A stretch of 64,000 bases of DNA, taken from the NCBI RefSeq assembly GCF_013450295.1, contig NZ_SKBR01000004.1:609501-673500 (forward strand). Direction: 5' to 3'. Both the position numbers and the translations under genes were made by a program. The notes below the pieces were generated by a model, which searched no databases, had not been told where the DNA came from, and was given only the letters and a program-made list of their open reading frames with translations. This DNA comes from Streptomyces sp. AJS327 (GTDB lineage Bacteria > Actinomycetota > Actinomycetes > Streptomycetales > Streptomycetaceae). The number at the start of each line of letters is the position of its first letter. The stretch's first letter is position 1. Shown here in pieces: positions 33,784-43,179 of the stretch.

Positions 33784-34473
33784 GTGGCGGCGAAGACGAC
33801 GGCCGGAGCGACGGGGAAGGGCAAGGGCACCCGCCACAAGAGGATGCCCCGCGAGGTGCGCGAGCAGCAGATGCTCGACGCGGCGACGGCGGGGTTCGCG
33901 CGCCACGGATACCAGTCCGCCTCGATGGACGACATAGCGGAGGCGGCGGGTGTCTCCAAACCGCTGGTCTACCTCTACCTGAAGTCCAAGGAGGAACTGT
34001 TCCTCGCCTGCATCAAGCGGGAGGCCGCCGGGCTGCTGGAGGCGGTGCGGGAGGGCACCCTGGAGCGGAACGCCCCCGCCGACCGGCAGTTGTGGAACGG
34101 CCTGTGCGCGTTCTTCGCGCACACCTACGCGCACCCGGACGGGACGGCGGTGCTCTTCCGCGCCCGTACGCAGGGCGAGCCGTTCGCGGCCGAGGTCGAG
34201 GGCATGCGGGTGCAGATGACCGCGCTGGTGACGGAGCTGCTGGCGCAGTCGGCGCGGGCGGCGGAGTGCGAGGCGGGGCGCCCGGCCGAGCGGGAGGTGA
34301 CCGGGCTCGCGCACGCGCTGGTGGGTGCCGCGGAGTCCCTCGCCGAGTGGGGCATCGGGCGCGCCGGTGAGGACCCGCCCTCCGCGAAGGAGACCGCGGC
34401 GACGCTCATGAACTTCTGCTGGGTCGGTCTGGGGGACCTGATGAACGGGGCCCGCTGGCGACCCGGCCAGTGA
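33784..34473 (+). CDS. TetR-family regulator
   Basis: The 229-residue protein has a basic start and a TetR helix-turn-helix (ATAGFARHGYQSASMDDIAEAAGVSKPLVYLYL, with KSKEELF after it). The C-terminal ligand domain is all-helical and not assignable. GTG at 33784 follows a GGGGAGAGGGG purine tract. The 3' end overlaps the 3' end of the convergent MaoC gene by 68 bp. As the only regulator of the MaoC-FabG/thiolase locus it is the natural candidate for the palindrome at 37046-37071. Confidence 0.9.
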   Translation: MAAKTTAGATGKGKGTRHKRMPREVREQQMLDAATAGFARHGYQSASMDDIAEAAGVSKPLVYLYLKSKEELFLACIKREAAGLLEAVREGTLERNAPADRQLWNGLCAFFAHTYAHPDGTAVLFRARTQGEPFAAEVEGMRVQMTALVTELLAQSARAAECEAGRPAEREVTGLAHALVGAAESLAEWGIGRAGEDPPSAKETAATLMNFCWVGLGDLMNGARWRPGQ

Positions 34474-35638
34474 GGTGGAGGCGGTCACCGCCGCTGTCCC
34501 GCAGGCTGAACGAACGTACCGTCGTGGCACACTCGTTGGTCTTGTCCGGGCCCTTGTCCGGGCCCTTGTCCGGGCCCTTGTCCGGGCTCTTCTCCCGGGC
34601 CACCGTGCCGGGTTCGCCGGGTGTGCCGCCCGCGCCGGGGGCGTCGTCCGTACGATCCGCGCCGTTGGTCCCGCTCGGGGGGCCGGGCCGGTGCGGCGCT
34701 CCGCCGTGGAAGGTGACGGCGCTGGGCAGCGGCACCGGGGCCCTGAACTCGGCCTCGGCGGTGAACCGTCCGGTCCACGACTCCTCGTCCAGGCCGCCGA
34801 GTTCGGCGAGGCAGCGGGCGAAGGTCCACATACCGTGCGCGATGTGCCGGGGGAAGCCGAACAGCCGGGCGCTCAGCGGGTGGAGGTGGATCGGGTTGCG
34901 GTCGCCCGAGGCCGCCCCGTACTGGCGGCCGAGCGTGGTGGGCAGGTCCCAGGTAGCGGTGTGCGCCGCCGTCTCCTCCTCCGCACCGGCCGGACGCGTC
35001 CCTGAACCGTCTTGTTCCGTCAGGGAGTTGTCGTGCAGGGAGTTGTCGGGTTCCGTCGGAGGGTTGGGGCCCGTGCCGGTGTCCCGCGCGCTGGCGTCCG
35101 GGGCGGTGGTGCCGGGGCGGTGGCGGCAGAGGTAGGTGCTGCGCGAGCTCCACACCACCTCGTCGCCCACTCGTGCCCGGGTGACCACGGTGAACTGGCT
35201 GCCCCTGCGGTGGGGCCGCAACTCCTCGGTGTGTACCTCGACATCGGGCCTCTCGGCGGCGTCCAGCGGACGCTCCTGGGTGAGGTCGATCGCGGTGTGC
35301 ACCAGACCGGGCAGGGGGAAGGGGAAGGCGCGGTCGCTGAGGAGCCGCATCGCCAACGGGAAGCCCAGCAGGTGCGGGTAGGCGGGAGGCAGGGGAGCGC
35401 CGGTGTTGGCGGAGGCGGCGCGGGTGCCGAAGTCGCCGTATCCGCAAACCCGTTCGTAGGCCCGGAGCCGATCCGTGCTGATCCGGGCCCGGTTGAGGAC
35501 CAGCCGCCGGGTGGGCAGGCGTGCCGCGTCGTATGGGGCGCGTTTACGGGGGGTGGCGAGCGCGCCGCGCAGGAAGGAGGGGAGCAACGGCGGGCTGTCG
35601 GACAGGTGCTGGACGCGCGGGGCGTCGGCGGTGCGCAC
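34406..35638 (-). CDS. MaoC-like (3R)-hydroxyacyl-thioester dehydratase (HtdX-type)
   Basis: The 410-residue protein has a C-terminal hot-dog domain with the R-hydratase signature GDRNPIHLHPLSARLFGFPRHIAHGMW, whose Asp and His are the catalytic pair. The N-terminal half is a second, degenerate hot-dog. Two low-complexity inserts are present: one near 185-220, and a Pro-Asp-Lys-Gly repeat near 350-365. The start is GTG directly after the TGA of the FabG gene, so translation is coupled. The same order, htdX-fabG4 divergent from fadA2, is known in mycobacteria. The enzyme would dehydrate 3-hydroxyacyl thioesters in acyl-chain elongation or breakdown. Confidence 0.85.
   Translation of the reverse strand: MRTADAPRVQHLSDSPPLLPSFLRGALATPRKRAPYDAARLPTRRLVLNRARISTDRLRAYERVCGYGDFGTRAASANTGAPLPPAYPHLLGFPLAMRLLSDRAFPFPLPGLVHTAIDLTQERPLDAAERPDVEVHTEELRPHRRGSQFTVVTRARVGDEVVWSSRSTYLCRHRPGTTAPDASARDTGTGPNPPTEPDNSLHDNSLTEQDGSGTRPAGAEEETAAHTATWDLPTTLGRQYGAASGDRNPIHLHPLSARLFGFPRHIAHGMWTFARCLAELGGLDEESWTGRFTAEAEFRAPVPLPSAVTFHGGAPHRPGPPSGTNGADRTDDAPGAGGTPGEPGTVAREKSPDKGPDKGPDKGPDKTNECATTVRSFSLRDSGGDRLHLTGRVASGPRSSGPPDRPSRSS
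34541..34588. repeat. Four tandem copies of a 12-bp unit inside the MaoC gene
   Basis: The unit CTTGTCCGGGCC is repeated four times, the last copy with one change. It keeps frame and encodes (DKGP)n near the end of the dehydratase. Copy number could vary without breaking the gene. Confidence 0.85.
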
Positions 35639-37024
35639 TCAGGCCCCCAGCAGGCTCTGGCCGCACACCCGGACAACCTGCCCGTTCACCGCGCCCGAGC
35701 CGGGGTGGCTGAACCAGGCGGTGGTCTCGGCCACGTCGATGGGGAGGCCGCCCTGGGAGTGGGAGTTCATACGGCGTCCGGCCTCCCGGATGACGAGCGG
35801 CACCGCCGCCGTCATCCTCGTCTCGATGAAACCGGGGGCGACCGCGTTGACGGTGACGCCGTGCTCGGCGGCGGCGCGCGGCGCCAGTGAGCGGACCAGA
35901 CCGATGATTCCGGCCTTGCTGGCCGCGTAGTTGGTCTGGCCGACGTTGCCCGCGATACCCGCGATGGAGGCGGTGGCGACGACACGGCCGGTGCCGCGCC
36001 GGAGCGCTCCCTCGGTGAGCAGGTGGTCGGTGGTGCGCAGCACGCTGTCCAGGTTGACGTCCAGCACCGAAGACCAGCGGTCGGCGGACATGTTGGCGAG
36101 CTTCCGGTCCCGGGTGATGCCCGCGTTGTGCACCAGGACGTCCAGCCCCCCGGGCGGCAGGTGCCCGGCGACGCTGCGGCCCGCCTCCGCACTGGTGATG
36201 TCCAACGGGAGGGCGGTGCCGCCGAGTTCGCTGGCGAGCCGGTAGAGGTCGTCCTCGGACGACGGCACGTCCAGGCAGATGACGGTGGCGCCGTCCCGGG
36301 CCAGGGTCCGGGCGACGGCTTCCCCGATGCCCCGGGCGGCGCCGGTGACCAGGGCGGTGCGACCCGCCAACGGCCCCTGGACGACGGTCGGTTGGTCGCT
36401 CCGTCCGGCGTCCGTTCCCGCGTCCGCTCCGGGTGCGGCGGTGCTCTCCGCCGCGATCTCGATCACCTGCCCGCTGACGTAGGCGGACCGGGGCGAGAGA
36501 AGGAAGTCCAGTGTGGTTCGGGCGTGTTGAGGGGTGGCGCCGGGCGCGAAGCGGACCAGCTGGGCGGTCCTGCCGCCGCCCAGTTCCTTGCCGAGCGACC
36601 GGACGAGGCCCTCCAGCCCCTGCTGGACGGCGGCCTGGTGGTGGTCGCCGGGCTCCGGTCGGGAGCCGAGCACCACGACCCGGCCGCAGCGCGCTACCGA
36701 CCGTACGACCGGGTGGAGTTCGGCGTGGACGGCGGCGAGCGCCGAGACGGAGTCGACGCCGGTGGCGTCGAGGACGACGGCCCCGTACCGCTCGCCGCCC
36801 TCGGCCTCGGCGCGCACGGTGAGGCCCGAGTGGTCCAGGACGGCGCCGAGTTCCTTCTCGTCCAGGGCCGGGGAGGCGGCCGTGCGCCACAGCAGCGGGC
36901 CGCCGTCGAGCGTGGGGCGCTCGGCCGACCAGCGGTGCAGGGGCGTGGGCTGGGGGAGGCCGAGTCGGCGGGAGAGGAAGCGGCCCGGCCCCGTGTTCGT
37001 CAGACGAAGGTAGCGATCGGCCAT
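35639..37024 (-). CDS. fabG: 3-oxoacyl-ACP reductase, high-molecular-weight FabG4 type
   Basis: The 461-residue protein is nearly twice the usual FabG length. The C-terminal half is a complete short-chain dehydrogenase: TGAARGIGE for cofactor, VLVHNAGITRD, the catalytic Ser in VVATASIAG and YAASKAG for Tyr/Lys. The N-terminal 200 residues are a degenerate Rossmann domain (VVVLGSRPEPGDHHQAAVQQG), as in mycobacterial FabG4, which prefers NADH. The gene heads an operon with the MaoC gene and is divergent from the thiolase across a 71-bp promoter region. Confidence 0.9.
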   Translation of the reverse strand: MADRYLRLTNTGPGRFLSRRLGLPQPTPLHRWSAERPTLDGGPLLWRTAASPALDEKELGAVLDHSGLTVRAEAEGGERYGAVVLDATGVDSVSALAAVHAELHPVVRSVARCGRVVVLGSRPEPGDHHQAAVQQGLEGLVRSLGKELGGGRTAQLVRFAPGATPQHARTTLDFLLSPRSAYVSGQVIEIAAESTAAPGADAGTDAGRSDQPTVVQGPLAGRTALVTGAARGIGEAVARTLARDGATVICLDVPSSEDDLYRLASELGGTALPLDITSAEAGRSVAGHLPPGGLDVLVHNAGITRDRKLANMSADRWSSVLDVNLDSVLRTTDHLLTEGALRRGTGRVVATASIAGIAGNVGQTNYAASKAGIIGLVRSLAPRAAAEHGVTVNAVAPGFIETRMTAAVPLVIREAGRRMNSHSQGGLPIDVAETTAWFSHPGSGAVNGQVVRVCGQSLLGA

Positions 37025-37045
37025 TCCCAGACTCCTCCGGCTCGC

Positions 37046-37071
37046 GTAACTTAACTTATGAGTAAGGTTAC
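37046..37071. promoter_or_regulatory. Operator-like palindrome in the fabG/thiolase divergent promoter
   Basis: GTAACTTAACTTATGAGTAAGGTTAC in two parts: outer GTAAC (37046-37050) pairs with GTTAC (37067-37071), and inner CTTA pairs with TAAG around TGAG. It is strikingly AT-rich for this genome and sits between two divergent starts 71 bp apart. This is the type of site bound by TetR regulators, probably the one encoded at 33784. Confidence 0.7.
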
Positions 37072-37095
37072 TTCGAAGTCAGGAGTCGGTCGAGG

Positions 37096-38406
37096 ATGAG
37101 TTCCAACGGCCTCATACGGTCCGGGAGCCCCCGCCGGGTGGCGGTGGTCGGTGGCAGCCGGATCCCCTTCGCGCGCTCGGACGGACCCTATGCGACCTGC
37201 TCGAACCAGGAGATGCTGACGGCCGCGCTGAACGGCCTCGTCGAGCGGTACGCGCTCCGGGAACCGGGCGCTGTGGGGGAGTTCACCGCCGGTGCCGTGC
37301 TCAAGCACAGCCGCGACTTCAACCTCGCCCGCGAGACCGTACTCGGATCCGAACTCGACCCGCGCACCCCGGCGTTCGACATCCAGCAGGCGTGCGGCAC
37401 CGGACTCCAGGCCGTCATCACCGTCGCCAACAAGATCGCCCTCGGCCAGCTCGACTCGGGTGTCGCGGGCGGCGCCGACACCGCGAGTGACGCGCCGCTC
37501 GGCATCAACGACGCGCTCCGCCGCCTCCTGCTCGCCGCCCGCCGTGCCAGGACGGCGAAGGAACGCGCCCGGCTGATCGCCCGCGTCCGCCCCCGGCACC
37601 TCGTACCGGAGATCCCCCGGAACGCCGAGCCCCGCACCCGGCTGTCGATGGGGGAGCACGCGGCGCGTACGGCGAGGGCCTGGGGCGTGTCCCGCGAGGA
37701 CCAGGACGCGCTGGCCGCCGCCAGCCACCAGCGGCTGGCCGGAGCCTACGACCGGGGGTTCCTGCACGACCTGGTGGTGCCCTTCAACGGCCTCGCCCGG
37801 GACCAGAACCTGCGGCCGGGCAGCACACCGGAGAAACTGGCCACGCTCACCCCGGTGTTCGGGCTCGGGAAGGACGGTGACCCCGAGGGCGCCACCATGA
37901 CGCCCGGCAACTCGACGCCGCTCACCGACGGCGCCGCCACGGTGCTGCTGGCCAGCGAGGAGTGGGCGGAGCGCCGGGGCCTCGCCCCGCTCGCCTACCT
38001 CACCGCCTACGAGACCGGTGCCGTGGACTTCGTCGACGGCGAGGGCGAGTGCGACGGGCTGCTGATGGCCCCCGCGCACGCGGTTCCCCGGATGCTGGAG
38101 CGGGCCGGGCTCGGTTTCGAGGACTTCCAGCTGTTCGAGGTGCACGAGGCGTTCGCCTCCCAGGTGCTCGCCACGCTCGCCGCCTGGGAGAAGCGCGGTC
38201 TCGCCCCCGTCGGCCGGGACCGGCTGAACGTCGCCGGGTCCTCGCTCGCCACCGGCCACCCCTTCGCGGCCACCGGCGCCCGCATCGTGGCCACCCTGGC
38301 GAAACTGCTGGCCGAGCGGGAGGGAGGGCAGCCCGGCGACCGGGGGCTGATCTCCATCTGCGCCGCCGGTGGGCAGGGCGTCACCGCGATCCTCGAACGT
38401 GCCTGA
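37096..38406 (+). CDS. Acetyl-CoA C-acyltransferase (thiolase, FadA2/FadI-like)
   Basis: The 436-residue thiolase has the nucleophilic cysteine in FDIQQACGTGLQAV, the VHEAFASQ histidine motif, the NVAGSSLATGHPFAATGARI motif and the second cysteine in ICAAGGQGVTA. A lid segment of charged residues (ARRARTAKERARLIARVRPRH) suggests the FadI/long-chain type, as in mycobacterial FadA2. It condenses or cleaves 3-ketoacyl-CoA. With the divergent FabG4-like reductase and the MaoC dehydratase, it covers three of the four steps of a fatty-acyl cycle. AGGAG lies 10 nt before ATG. Confidence 0.92.
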   Translation: MSSNGLIRSGSPRRVAVVGGSRIPFARSDGPYATCSNQEMLTAALNGLVERYALREPGAVGEFTAGAVLKHSRDFNLARETVLGSELDPRTPAFDIQQACGTGLQAVITVANKIALGQLDSGVAGGADTASDAPLGINDALRRLLLAARRARTAKERARLIARVRPRHLVPEIPRNAEPRTRLSMGEHAARTARAWGVSREDQDALAAASHQRLAGAYDRGFLHDLVVPFNGLARDQNLRPGSTPEKLATLTPVFGLGKDGDPEGATMTPGNSTPLTDGAATVLLASEEWAERRGLAPLAYLTAYETGAVDFVDGEGECDGLLMAPAHAVPRMLERAGLGFEDFQLFEVHEAFASQVLATLAAWEKRGLAPVGRDRLNVAGSSLATGHPFAATGARIVATLAKLLAEREGGQPGDRGLISICAAGGQGVTAILERA

Positions 38407-38890
38407 GCGGCCCAACCGGCCGTGTTCCGCCACCCTTCGGAGGAGCGGGGGAGTCGGCCGGGTCCGTGGCCCCGGTCGGGGCGGCCGGGCCGGAGGCCGG
38501 GGCGGCCGGGCGTCGGGCACGCGGTGTGGAGAGGTCGTGTCGGGCACGTGGTGGACAGCTGTCCCGTGGCATACGTGCTGGGAGTGACGGGGTACGAAGG
38601 GTGGGAGAGGAAACCCCGTGTCCGGCATGTGGACGCGTCCGCCCCGTACCGCCGACCGCCCGGTCCGCCGGGCGCCGGTGGCACACCGCGGTGGCCCGCC
38701 CGGCCGCCCCCGCCCAGCCAGCGGAGGCGACGGCCCGGTCGCCCGCGGGTCCGGGGCGACGGTGGCCCGCCGCGTGGGGGCGGCGGCCGGACGTCACGGC
38801 GACGGGGCCGGGTGGGTCAACGCCCGCCGGGCCGCCGTCAGTTGACGCGCACGCGTAGCTCGTCCGGGAGCCGAGCAGTGAGGAGCCGCC
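38407..38890. other. Intergenic region, no gene seen
   Basis: About 480 bp between the thiolase and the acyl-CoA ligase on the plus strand. A modestly AT-richer stretch at 38560-38620 may contain the ligase promoter. No strong hairpin was found. Confidence 0.4.
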
Positions 38891-40822
38891 ATGTCAGGAC
38901 AGCCCAGCGCGTCGGCCGCCCCCGCCTCCGAGGGTGGGCCCACGCCCGAACCCCGGCTCGTCGAGCCGACGAAACGCACCGTCGGCGGCGCGGTGCGCGA
39001 GGTGTCGGTACCGCCCGTCGCGCCGCGCGTCACCAGCGGCCAGCTCGGTGACATCCCGTTCACCAACGCCGTGGAGGCGCCGGACGCGCCGGTGCTCAGC
39101 CGCAAGGAGGGCGACGGCTGGCGGGACGTCACCGCCCGCGTCTTCGCCGAGGAGGTACTGCTCACCGCCAAGGGGCTGATCGCCAGCGGGCTGGAGCCGG
39201 GCGACCGCGTCGCCATCATGTCCAGGACCGTCTACGACTGGACGCTGCTCGACTTCGCCGCCTGGGCTGCCGGACTCGTCACGGTGCCCATCTACCCCAC
39301 CTCCTCGGCCCGGCAGGCCCGGCACATCCTCCAGGACTCCGGCGCCCGCGCCTGCTTCGTGGAGAACGTGGAGCACGCCCGGCTGCTCAGCGCCGAGCGC
39401 GGCAACCTCCCGGCGCTGCACAGCCTCTGGCAGCTGGACACCGGCGCGATGAACCAAGTCCGCGACGGTGGACGGCACTTGCCGGACAGCGCGATCAGCG
39501 GACGCCGGGAGCGGGTCGGCCCGCACCACGCGGCGACCCTCATCTACACCTCGGGCACCACCGGTTCACCCAAGGGCTGCGTCCTCACCCACGGCAACTT
39601 CTTCGCCGAGGTCGACAACGCCATCGAGCTGCTGCACCCGGTCTTCAAGTCCCGTACCACGGAGCCCGCTTCCACCCTGCTGTTCCTGCCGCTCTCGCAC
39701 GTCTTCGGCCGGATGGTGGCCGTCGCCTGCCTGCGCGAACGCGTCCGCCTCGGGCACGCCCCCAGCATCAAGACCGACGACCTGCTCGCCGACCTCGCCG
39801 GGTTCCAGCCCACCTTCCTGCTCGGCATCCCCTACGTGCTGGAGAAGGTCTACAACACCGCCCGCGCCACCGCCGAGAAGATGGGCCGTGCCGCCGCCTT
39901 CGACCGTGGCGCCGACATCGCCCGCCGCCACGCCGCCGCGGTGGAGGACCGCGTGCACCGCGGCGGCCCCGGCCCGGGGCTCGGGCTCAGGGCCGCGCGC
40001 ACCCTGTACGACGTGCTCGTCTTCCGCCGTATCCGGGACGCGCTGGGCGGCCGGTGCCGGTACGTGGTGTGCGGCGGCTCGCCCCTCGGACGGCGCCTCG
40101 GCGAGTTCTACAACGGCGCCGGGGTCGAGATCTTCGAGGGGTACGGGCTCACCGAGACCTCCGCCGCCGCCACCGTCACCCCACCCCTCAAACCCCGTCT
40201 GGGCACGGTCGGTTGGCCGCTCCCGGGCAGCGCGGTGCGCATCGCCGACGACGGTGAGGTGCTGCTGAGGGGCGACAACGTCTTCGCCGGGTACTGGGAC
40301 GCGGAGAGCCAGACCGCCGTCCCCTGGCTGAACGCGGAGGGCTGGTTCGCCACCGGGGACCTCGGCGCGCTCGACGAGGACGGCTACCTCACCATCACCG
40401 GCCGCAAGAAGGACGTCATCATCACCTCGGGCGGCAAGAACCTCGTCCCCGGCCCGCTGGAGGACTGGATGCGCGCGCACCCGCTGGTCAGCCAGTGCCT
40501 CGTGGTGGGCGACGACCGGCCCTACGTCGCCGCGCTCATCACCCTCGACCCGGACGGGGTGGCGCACTGGCAACGGATGCACGGCAAGCAGCACATGACG
40601 GCCAAACAGCTCGCCGAGGACGAGGACCTGCGACGCAACCTCCAGCAGGCGGTGAACGAGGTCAACACCCAGGTGTCGCGGGCGGAGTCGATCCGCCGGT
40701 TCACCGTGCTGCACCGCGACTTCAGCGAGGAGAAGGGCCATCTCACGCCGTCGCTCAAGCTCAAGCGTGCCGAGATCGTGCTGGACTACGCCGACCGGAT
40801 CGACGAGCTGTACGCGAGGTGA
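38891..40822 (+). CDS. Long-chain fatty-acid-CoA ligase (AMP-forming, FadD15-like)
   Basis: The 643-residue ANL-superfamily enzyme carries the P-loop LIYTSGTTGSPKG, the A5 motif EGYGLTETSAAATV, GWFATGDLGALDEDGYL and the hinge GRKKDVIITSGGKNLVPG. The C-terminal lysine region reads LTPSLKLKR. The enzyme activates fatty acids to acyl-CoA through acyl-AMP at the membrane. The length and the KSRTTEPASTLLFLPLSHVFGR stretch fit the FadD15-type group. It lies downstream of the thiolase and probably supplies substrate for that locus. Confidence 0.93.
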   Translation: MSGQPSASAAPASEGGPTPEPRLVEPTKRTVGGAVREVSVPPVAPRVTSGQLGDIPFTNAVEAPDAPVLSRKEGDGWRDVTARVFAEEVLLTAKGLIASGLEPGDRVAIMSRTVYDWTLLDFAAWAAGLVTVPIYPTSSARQARHILQDSGARACFVENVEHARLLSAERGNLPALHSLWQLDTGAMNQVRDGGRHLPDSAISGRRERVGPHHAATLIYTSGTTGSPKGCVLTHGNFFAEVDNAIELLHPVFKSRTTEPASTLLFLPLSHVFGRMVAVACLRERVRLGHAPSIKTDDLLADLAGFQPTFLLGIPYVLEKVYNTARATAEKMGRAAAFDRGADIARRHAAAVEDRVHRGGPGPGLGLRAARTLYDVLVFRRIRDALGGRCRYVVCGGSPLGRRLGEFYNGAGVEIFEGYGLTETSAAATVTPPLKPRLGTVGWPLPGSAVRIADDGEVLLRGDNVFAGYWDAESQTAVPWLNAEGWFATGDLGALDEDGYLTITGRKKDVIITSGGKNLVPGPLEDWMRAHPLVSQCLVVGDDRPYVAALITLDPDGVAHWQRMHGKQHMTAKQLAEDEDLRRNLQQAVNEVNTQVSRAESIRRFTVLHRDFSEEKGHLTPSLKLKRAEIVLDYADRIDELYAR

Positions 40823-41261
40823 CGGCGGTGGAGCCCGGGGAGCTGCGGACCGGGTGCGTCGGAGGCGCCGGACCGGCCACTGTCCGATACGCACCGTATG
40901 GGCGAATAAGGCGGAGTGTGCGCGTTTCCGGGCGAGTTGGGTGCGCGGGGAGGGTGGATGGGGATGGGTGGGGCGAGAGGGGTGATTTCGGGAAAGAAGG
41001 GTGTTCGCGCTTCTCTCGGTCCCGCCTCCGTCACTGTTCCGTAACGGTACTTACCTGGGTATCCCGCCCTTTGATACCCCGTGCCGAAGGAGCGCGCCGC
41101 AGCGTATGGTCCCCTTGACCGACCCGGAAGCGTGCGGAGTCTGCCGCTACCGTGGACGGTGGGCCACCAACCGGTGACCACACCCGCAGGCCACCCCGGT
41201 GGCCGTACCCGCACCGCTCCAGGCACTACAGGGGGACGGGGAAACCCGAAGAGAGGACGGC
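40823..41261. other. Upstream region of the proline-rich membrane protein
   Basis: The stretch 40885-41100 has lower GC than its surroundings and no gene. GGGTATC (41057-41063) and GATACCC (41073-41079) form a 7-bp inverted repeat, 9 bp apart, which may be an operator about 180 bp before the next gene. Confidence 0.45.
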
Positions 41262-42230
41262 ATGGCCACTCCGCCGCAACAGCCGCCCGGGTCGTTCGGC
41301 CCGGCCAACCCGCCCGGCCCGCCCGGGCCGCCGCCCGGTGGGTTCGGCGCGCCGCCGCCCCCCGGTTCCGCAGGTCCGCCCGGACCGGGCGGACCCGGCG
41401 TCCCGCCGCCCGGAGGCCCGGGCGCGCCCGGAGGCTGGGGCGGTCCGCCCGGTCCCGGAGGACCCAGCCCGTTCGGCTCGCCGCAGCCCCAGCCGCCGCG
41501 CCGCAGCTCCGGCACGATCGCGGCGATCATCGCGGCCTGCGTGCTGGTCGTCGCGCTCATAGTCGGCGGGTCGATCCTGCTGTTCAGCGGGGACGACGAC
41601 TCCGACGACAACAAGGCGGACGACAAGCAGACCAACGCCCCCGAGAAGTCCTCCGAGGGACAGTCCGGCGGCGACGACTCCTCGCCCTCCGCGGACCCCT
41701 CGGAGTCGCCCTCGGAGGACGGCTCGGACGAGGACACCGAGTACAAGCTGGCGTTCCCGCGCACCCTGGAGGGCGGCGAGTACCGCCGTACCGAGGACCT
41801 CAGCGACAGCGTGGGCAACGACATGCCCCCGGGCACCACGGCACACCTCGGGAAGTACGTCTCCAAGAGCTCCAGCGCCCGCCAGCTGCTCTACGCGGGC
41901 ATGATGGGCGACGACGGCGGCAGCCCGGAGAACACCAAGGACGCCATGCTGGACGGCATGGAGACCAGCAACGGCATGAAGGTGGCCGTCCAGCGGCGCG
42001 ACATCACGCCGAAGGGCGCCTCGGAGTCGCTGCGCTGCCAGATCCTGGTGAAGAGCCAGGGTGGCGAGAAGCTCACCATCCCCGTCTGCGCCTGGGCCAA
42101 CCCCGGCAGCGGCGGATACGTCGCGGAGGACAGCGCCGCCACGTACTCGATCAAGCCGCGCTCGTACGACCTGGAGAAGTTCGCCGAGCGTGTCAACACC
42201 ATCCGGGACGAGGTCCGCACGCCCAAGTAG
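41262..42230 (+). CDS. Proline-rich single-pass membrane protein with extracytoplasmic domain
   Basis: The 322-residue protein starts with about 80 residues of Pro/Gly-rich cytoplasmic tail. One membrane helix follows (TIAAIIAACVLVVALIVGGSILLF, near 85-108), then a Ser/Asp/Glu linker to about 160. A 160-residue folded domain follows (YKLAFPRTLEGGEYRRTEDL to the end). The topology of Pro-rich tail, one helix and Asp-rich linker is common in streptomycete surface proteins of unknown function. Possible relatives are septum or sensor proteins, but no enzymatic motif is seen. Confidence 0.75.
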   Translation: MATPPQQPPGSFGPANPPGPPGPPPGGFGAPPPPGSAGPPGPGGPGVPPPGGPGAPGGWGGPPGPGGPSPFGSPQPQPPRRSSGTIAAIIAACVLVVALIVGGSILLFSGDDDSDDNKADDKQTNAPEKSSEGQSGGDDSSPSADPSESPSEDGSDEDTEYKLAFPRTLEGGEYRRTEDLSDSVGNDMPPGTTAHLGKYVSKSSSARQLLYAGMMGDDGGSPENTKDAMLDGMETSNGMKVAVQRRDITPKGASESLRCQILVKSQGGEKLTIPVCAWANPGSGGYVAEDSAATYSIKPRSYDLEKFAERVNTIRDEVRTPK

Positions 42231-42266
42231 GGCGTCCGACCGCGCCCGGGACCCGTGCGCACCCCC

Positions 42267-42301
42267 GGAGGGCCGGGTGGCCAGCGGCCACCCGGCCCTC
42301 C
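42267..42301. terminator. Strong bidirectional hairpin
   Basis: A perfect 16-bp stem, GGAGGGCCGGGTGGCC with its complement around a 3-nt loop, lies between the stops of the convergent membrane-protein and AraC genes (36 and 21 bp away). Confidence 0.8.
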
Positions 42302-42321
42302 GCGCCTCCCCGGCTGGAGGC

Positions 42322-43125
42322 TCAGTAGCGGGCCGTCTCGGCGGGCTCGGCTCGGCGCAGCCGCAGGTGCTCCCGCGGGCTGCACCCCGCGAGCCGCCGG
42401 AACTCCCGGTTGAAGTGCGCCTGATCGCTGTAGCCGGTGCGGAACGCCACGTCGGCCAGGGTCAGTTCGCCGTGCTCCACCAGCATCGCCGCCCGCTCGA
42501 ACCGGCGCAGCCGCGCCAGGGTCTTCGGTGGCACCCCGAAGGTGTGCCGGAAGTGGGTGCTCAGGTACTGGCGGCTGTAGGAGAGTTCGGTGGACAGGCC
42601 GAGGATGTCCACGTTTCCGCCGCTGTCGTGGATGCGCCGCCAGGCGCGGAGCAGGGCGGGGTCCGGTGACCGGGCCGCGTCGAGCCGGGCCAGGAACACC
42701 TCGTCGAGCAGGGCGAACCGGGCGGACCAGTCCGGCAACGTGGGCAGCCGCTCAGCCAGTTGACCGGCCATCGGCCCCAGCACCTCGTCCAGCGACACGA
42801 TGCGGCTGGTCAGGACGGACACCGGCATGCCGAACAGCGACCGGGCCCCGGGCAGCGACAGGTCGACCTGCATCCCCCACACGCGCGTGGGCCAGCGGGT
42901 GACCACGCTGTTCTGCCGGATACCGGTGGTGAACGCGGCCAGCGGCTGCCCGTCGAGCTGGAAGGCGTCACCGAAGGAGATCACCAACGGAAGGGTGGTG
43001 CGCGGCAGTTCGCGCCGCCGCTGATGCCGCTCCGAGGAGATCGTGTACCCCTCGTAGTTCAGCACCAGCCCGGCCAGCCGCGCGTCCGGCGCGCGGCTGA
43101 CGAACGTCCACTCCGGTGCGTCCAT
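42322..43125 (-). CDS. AraC-family transcriptional regulator
   Basis: The 267-residue protein has an N-terminal beta-rich ligand domain and a C-terminal double helix-turn-helix. HTH1 is at VDILGLSTELSYSRQYLSTHFRHTFG and HTH2 at LTLADVAFRTGYSDQAHFNREFRRLAGCSPRE, which matches the AraC signature. The inducer and target are unknown. It converges with the membrane protein gene and the PH-like gene lies 54 bp upstream on the same strand, so the two may be transcribed together. Confidence 0.88.
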   Translation of the reverse strand: MDAPEWTFVSRAPDARLAGLVLNYEGYTISSERHQRRRELPRTTLPLVISFGDAFQLDGQPLAAFTTGIRQNSVVTRWPTRVWGMQVDLSLPGARSLFGMPVSVLTSRIVSLDEVLGPMAGQLAERLPTLPDWSARFALLDEVFLARLDAARSPDPALLRAWRRIHDSGGNVDILGLSTELSYSRQYLSTHFRHTFGVPPKTLARLRRFERAAMLVEHGELTLADVAFRTGYSDQAHFNREFRRLAGCSPREHLRLRRAEPAETARY

Positions 43126-43179
43126 GGAGGGAGCCTAGGCGCTGGCCGGGGCCGCGACGGGCGCGGGTCGAGCGGGCGG

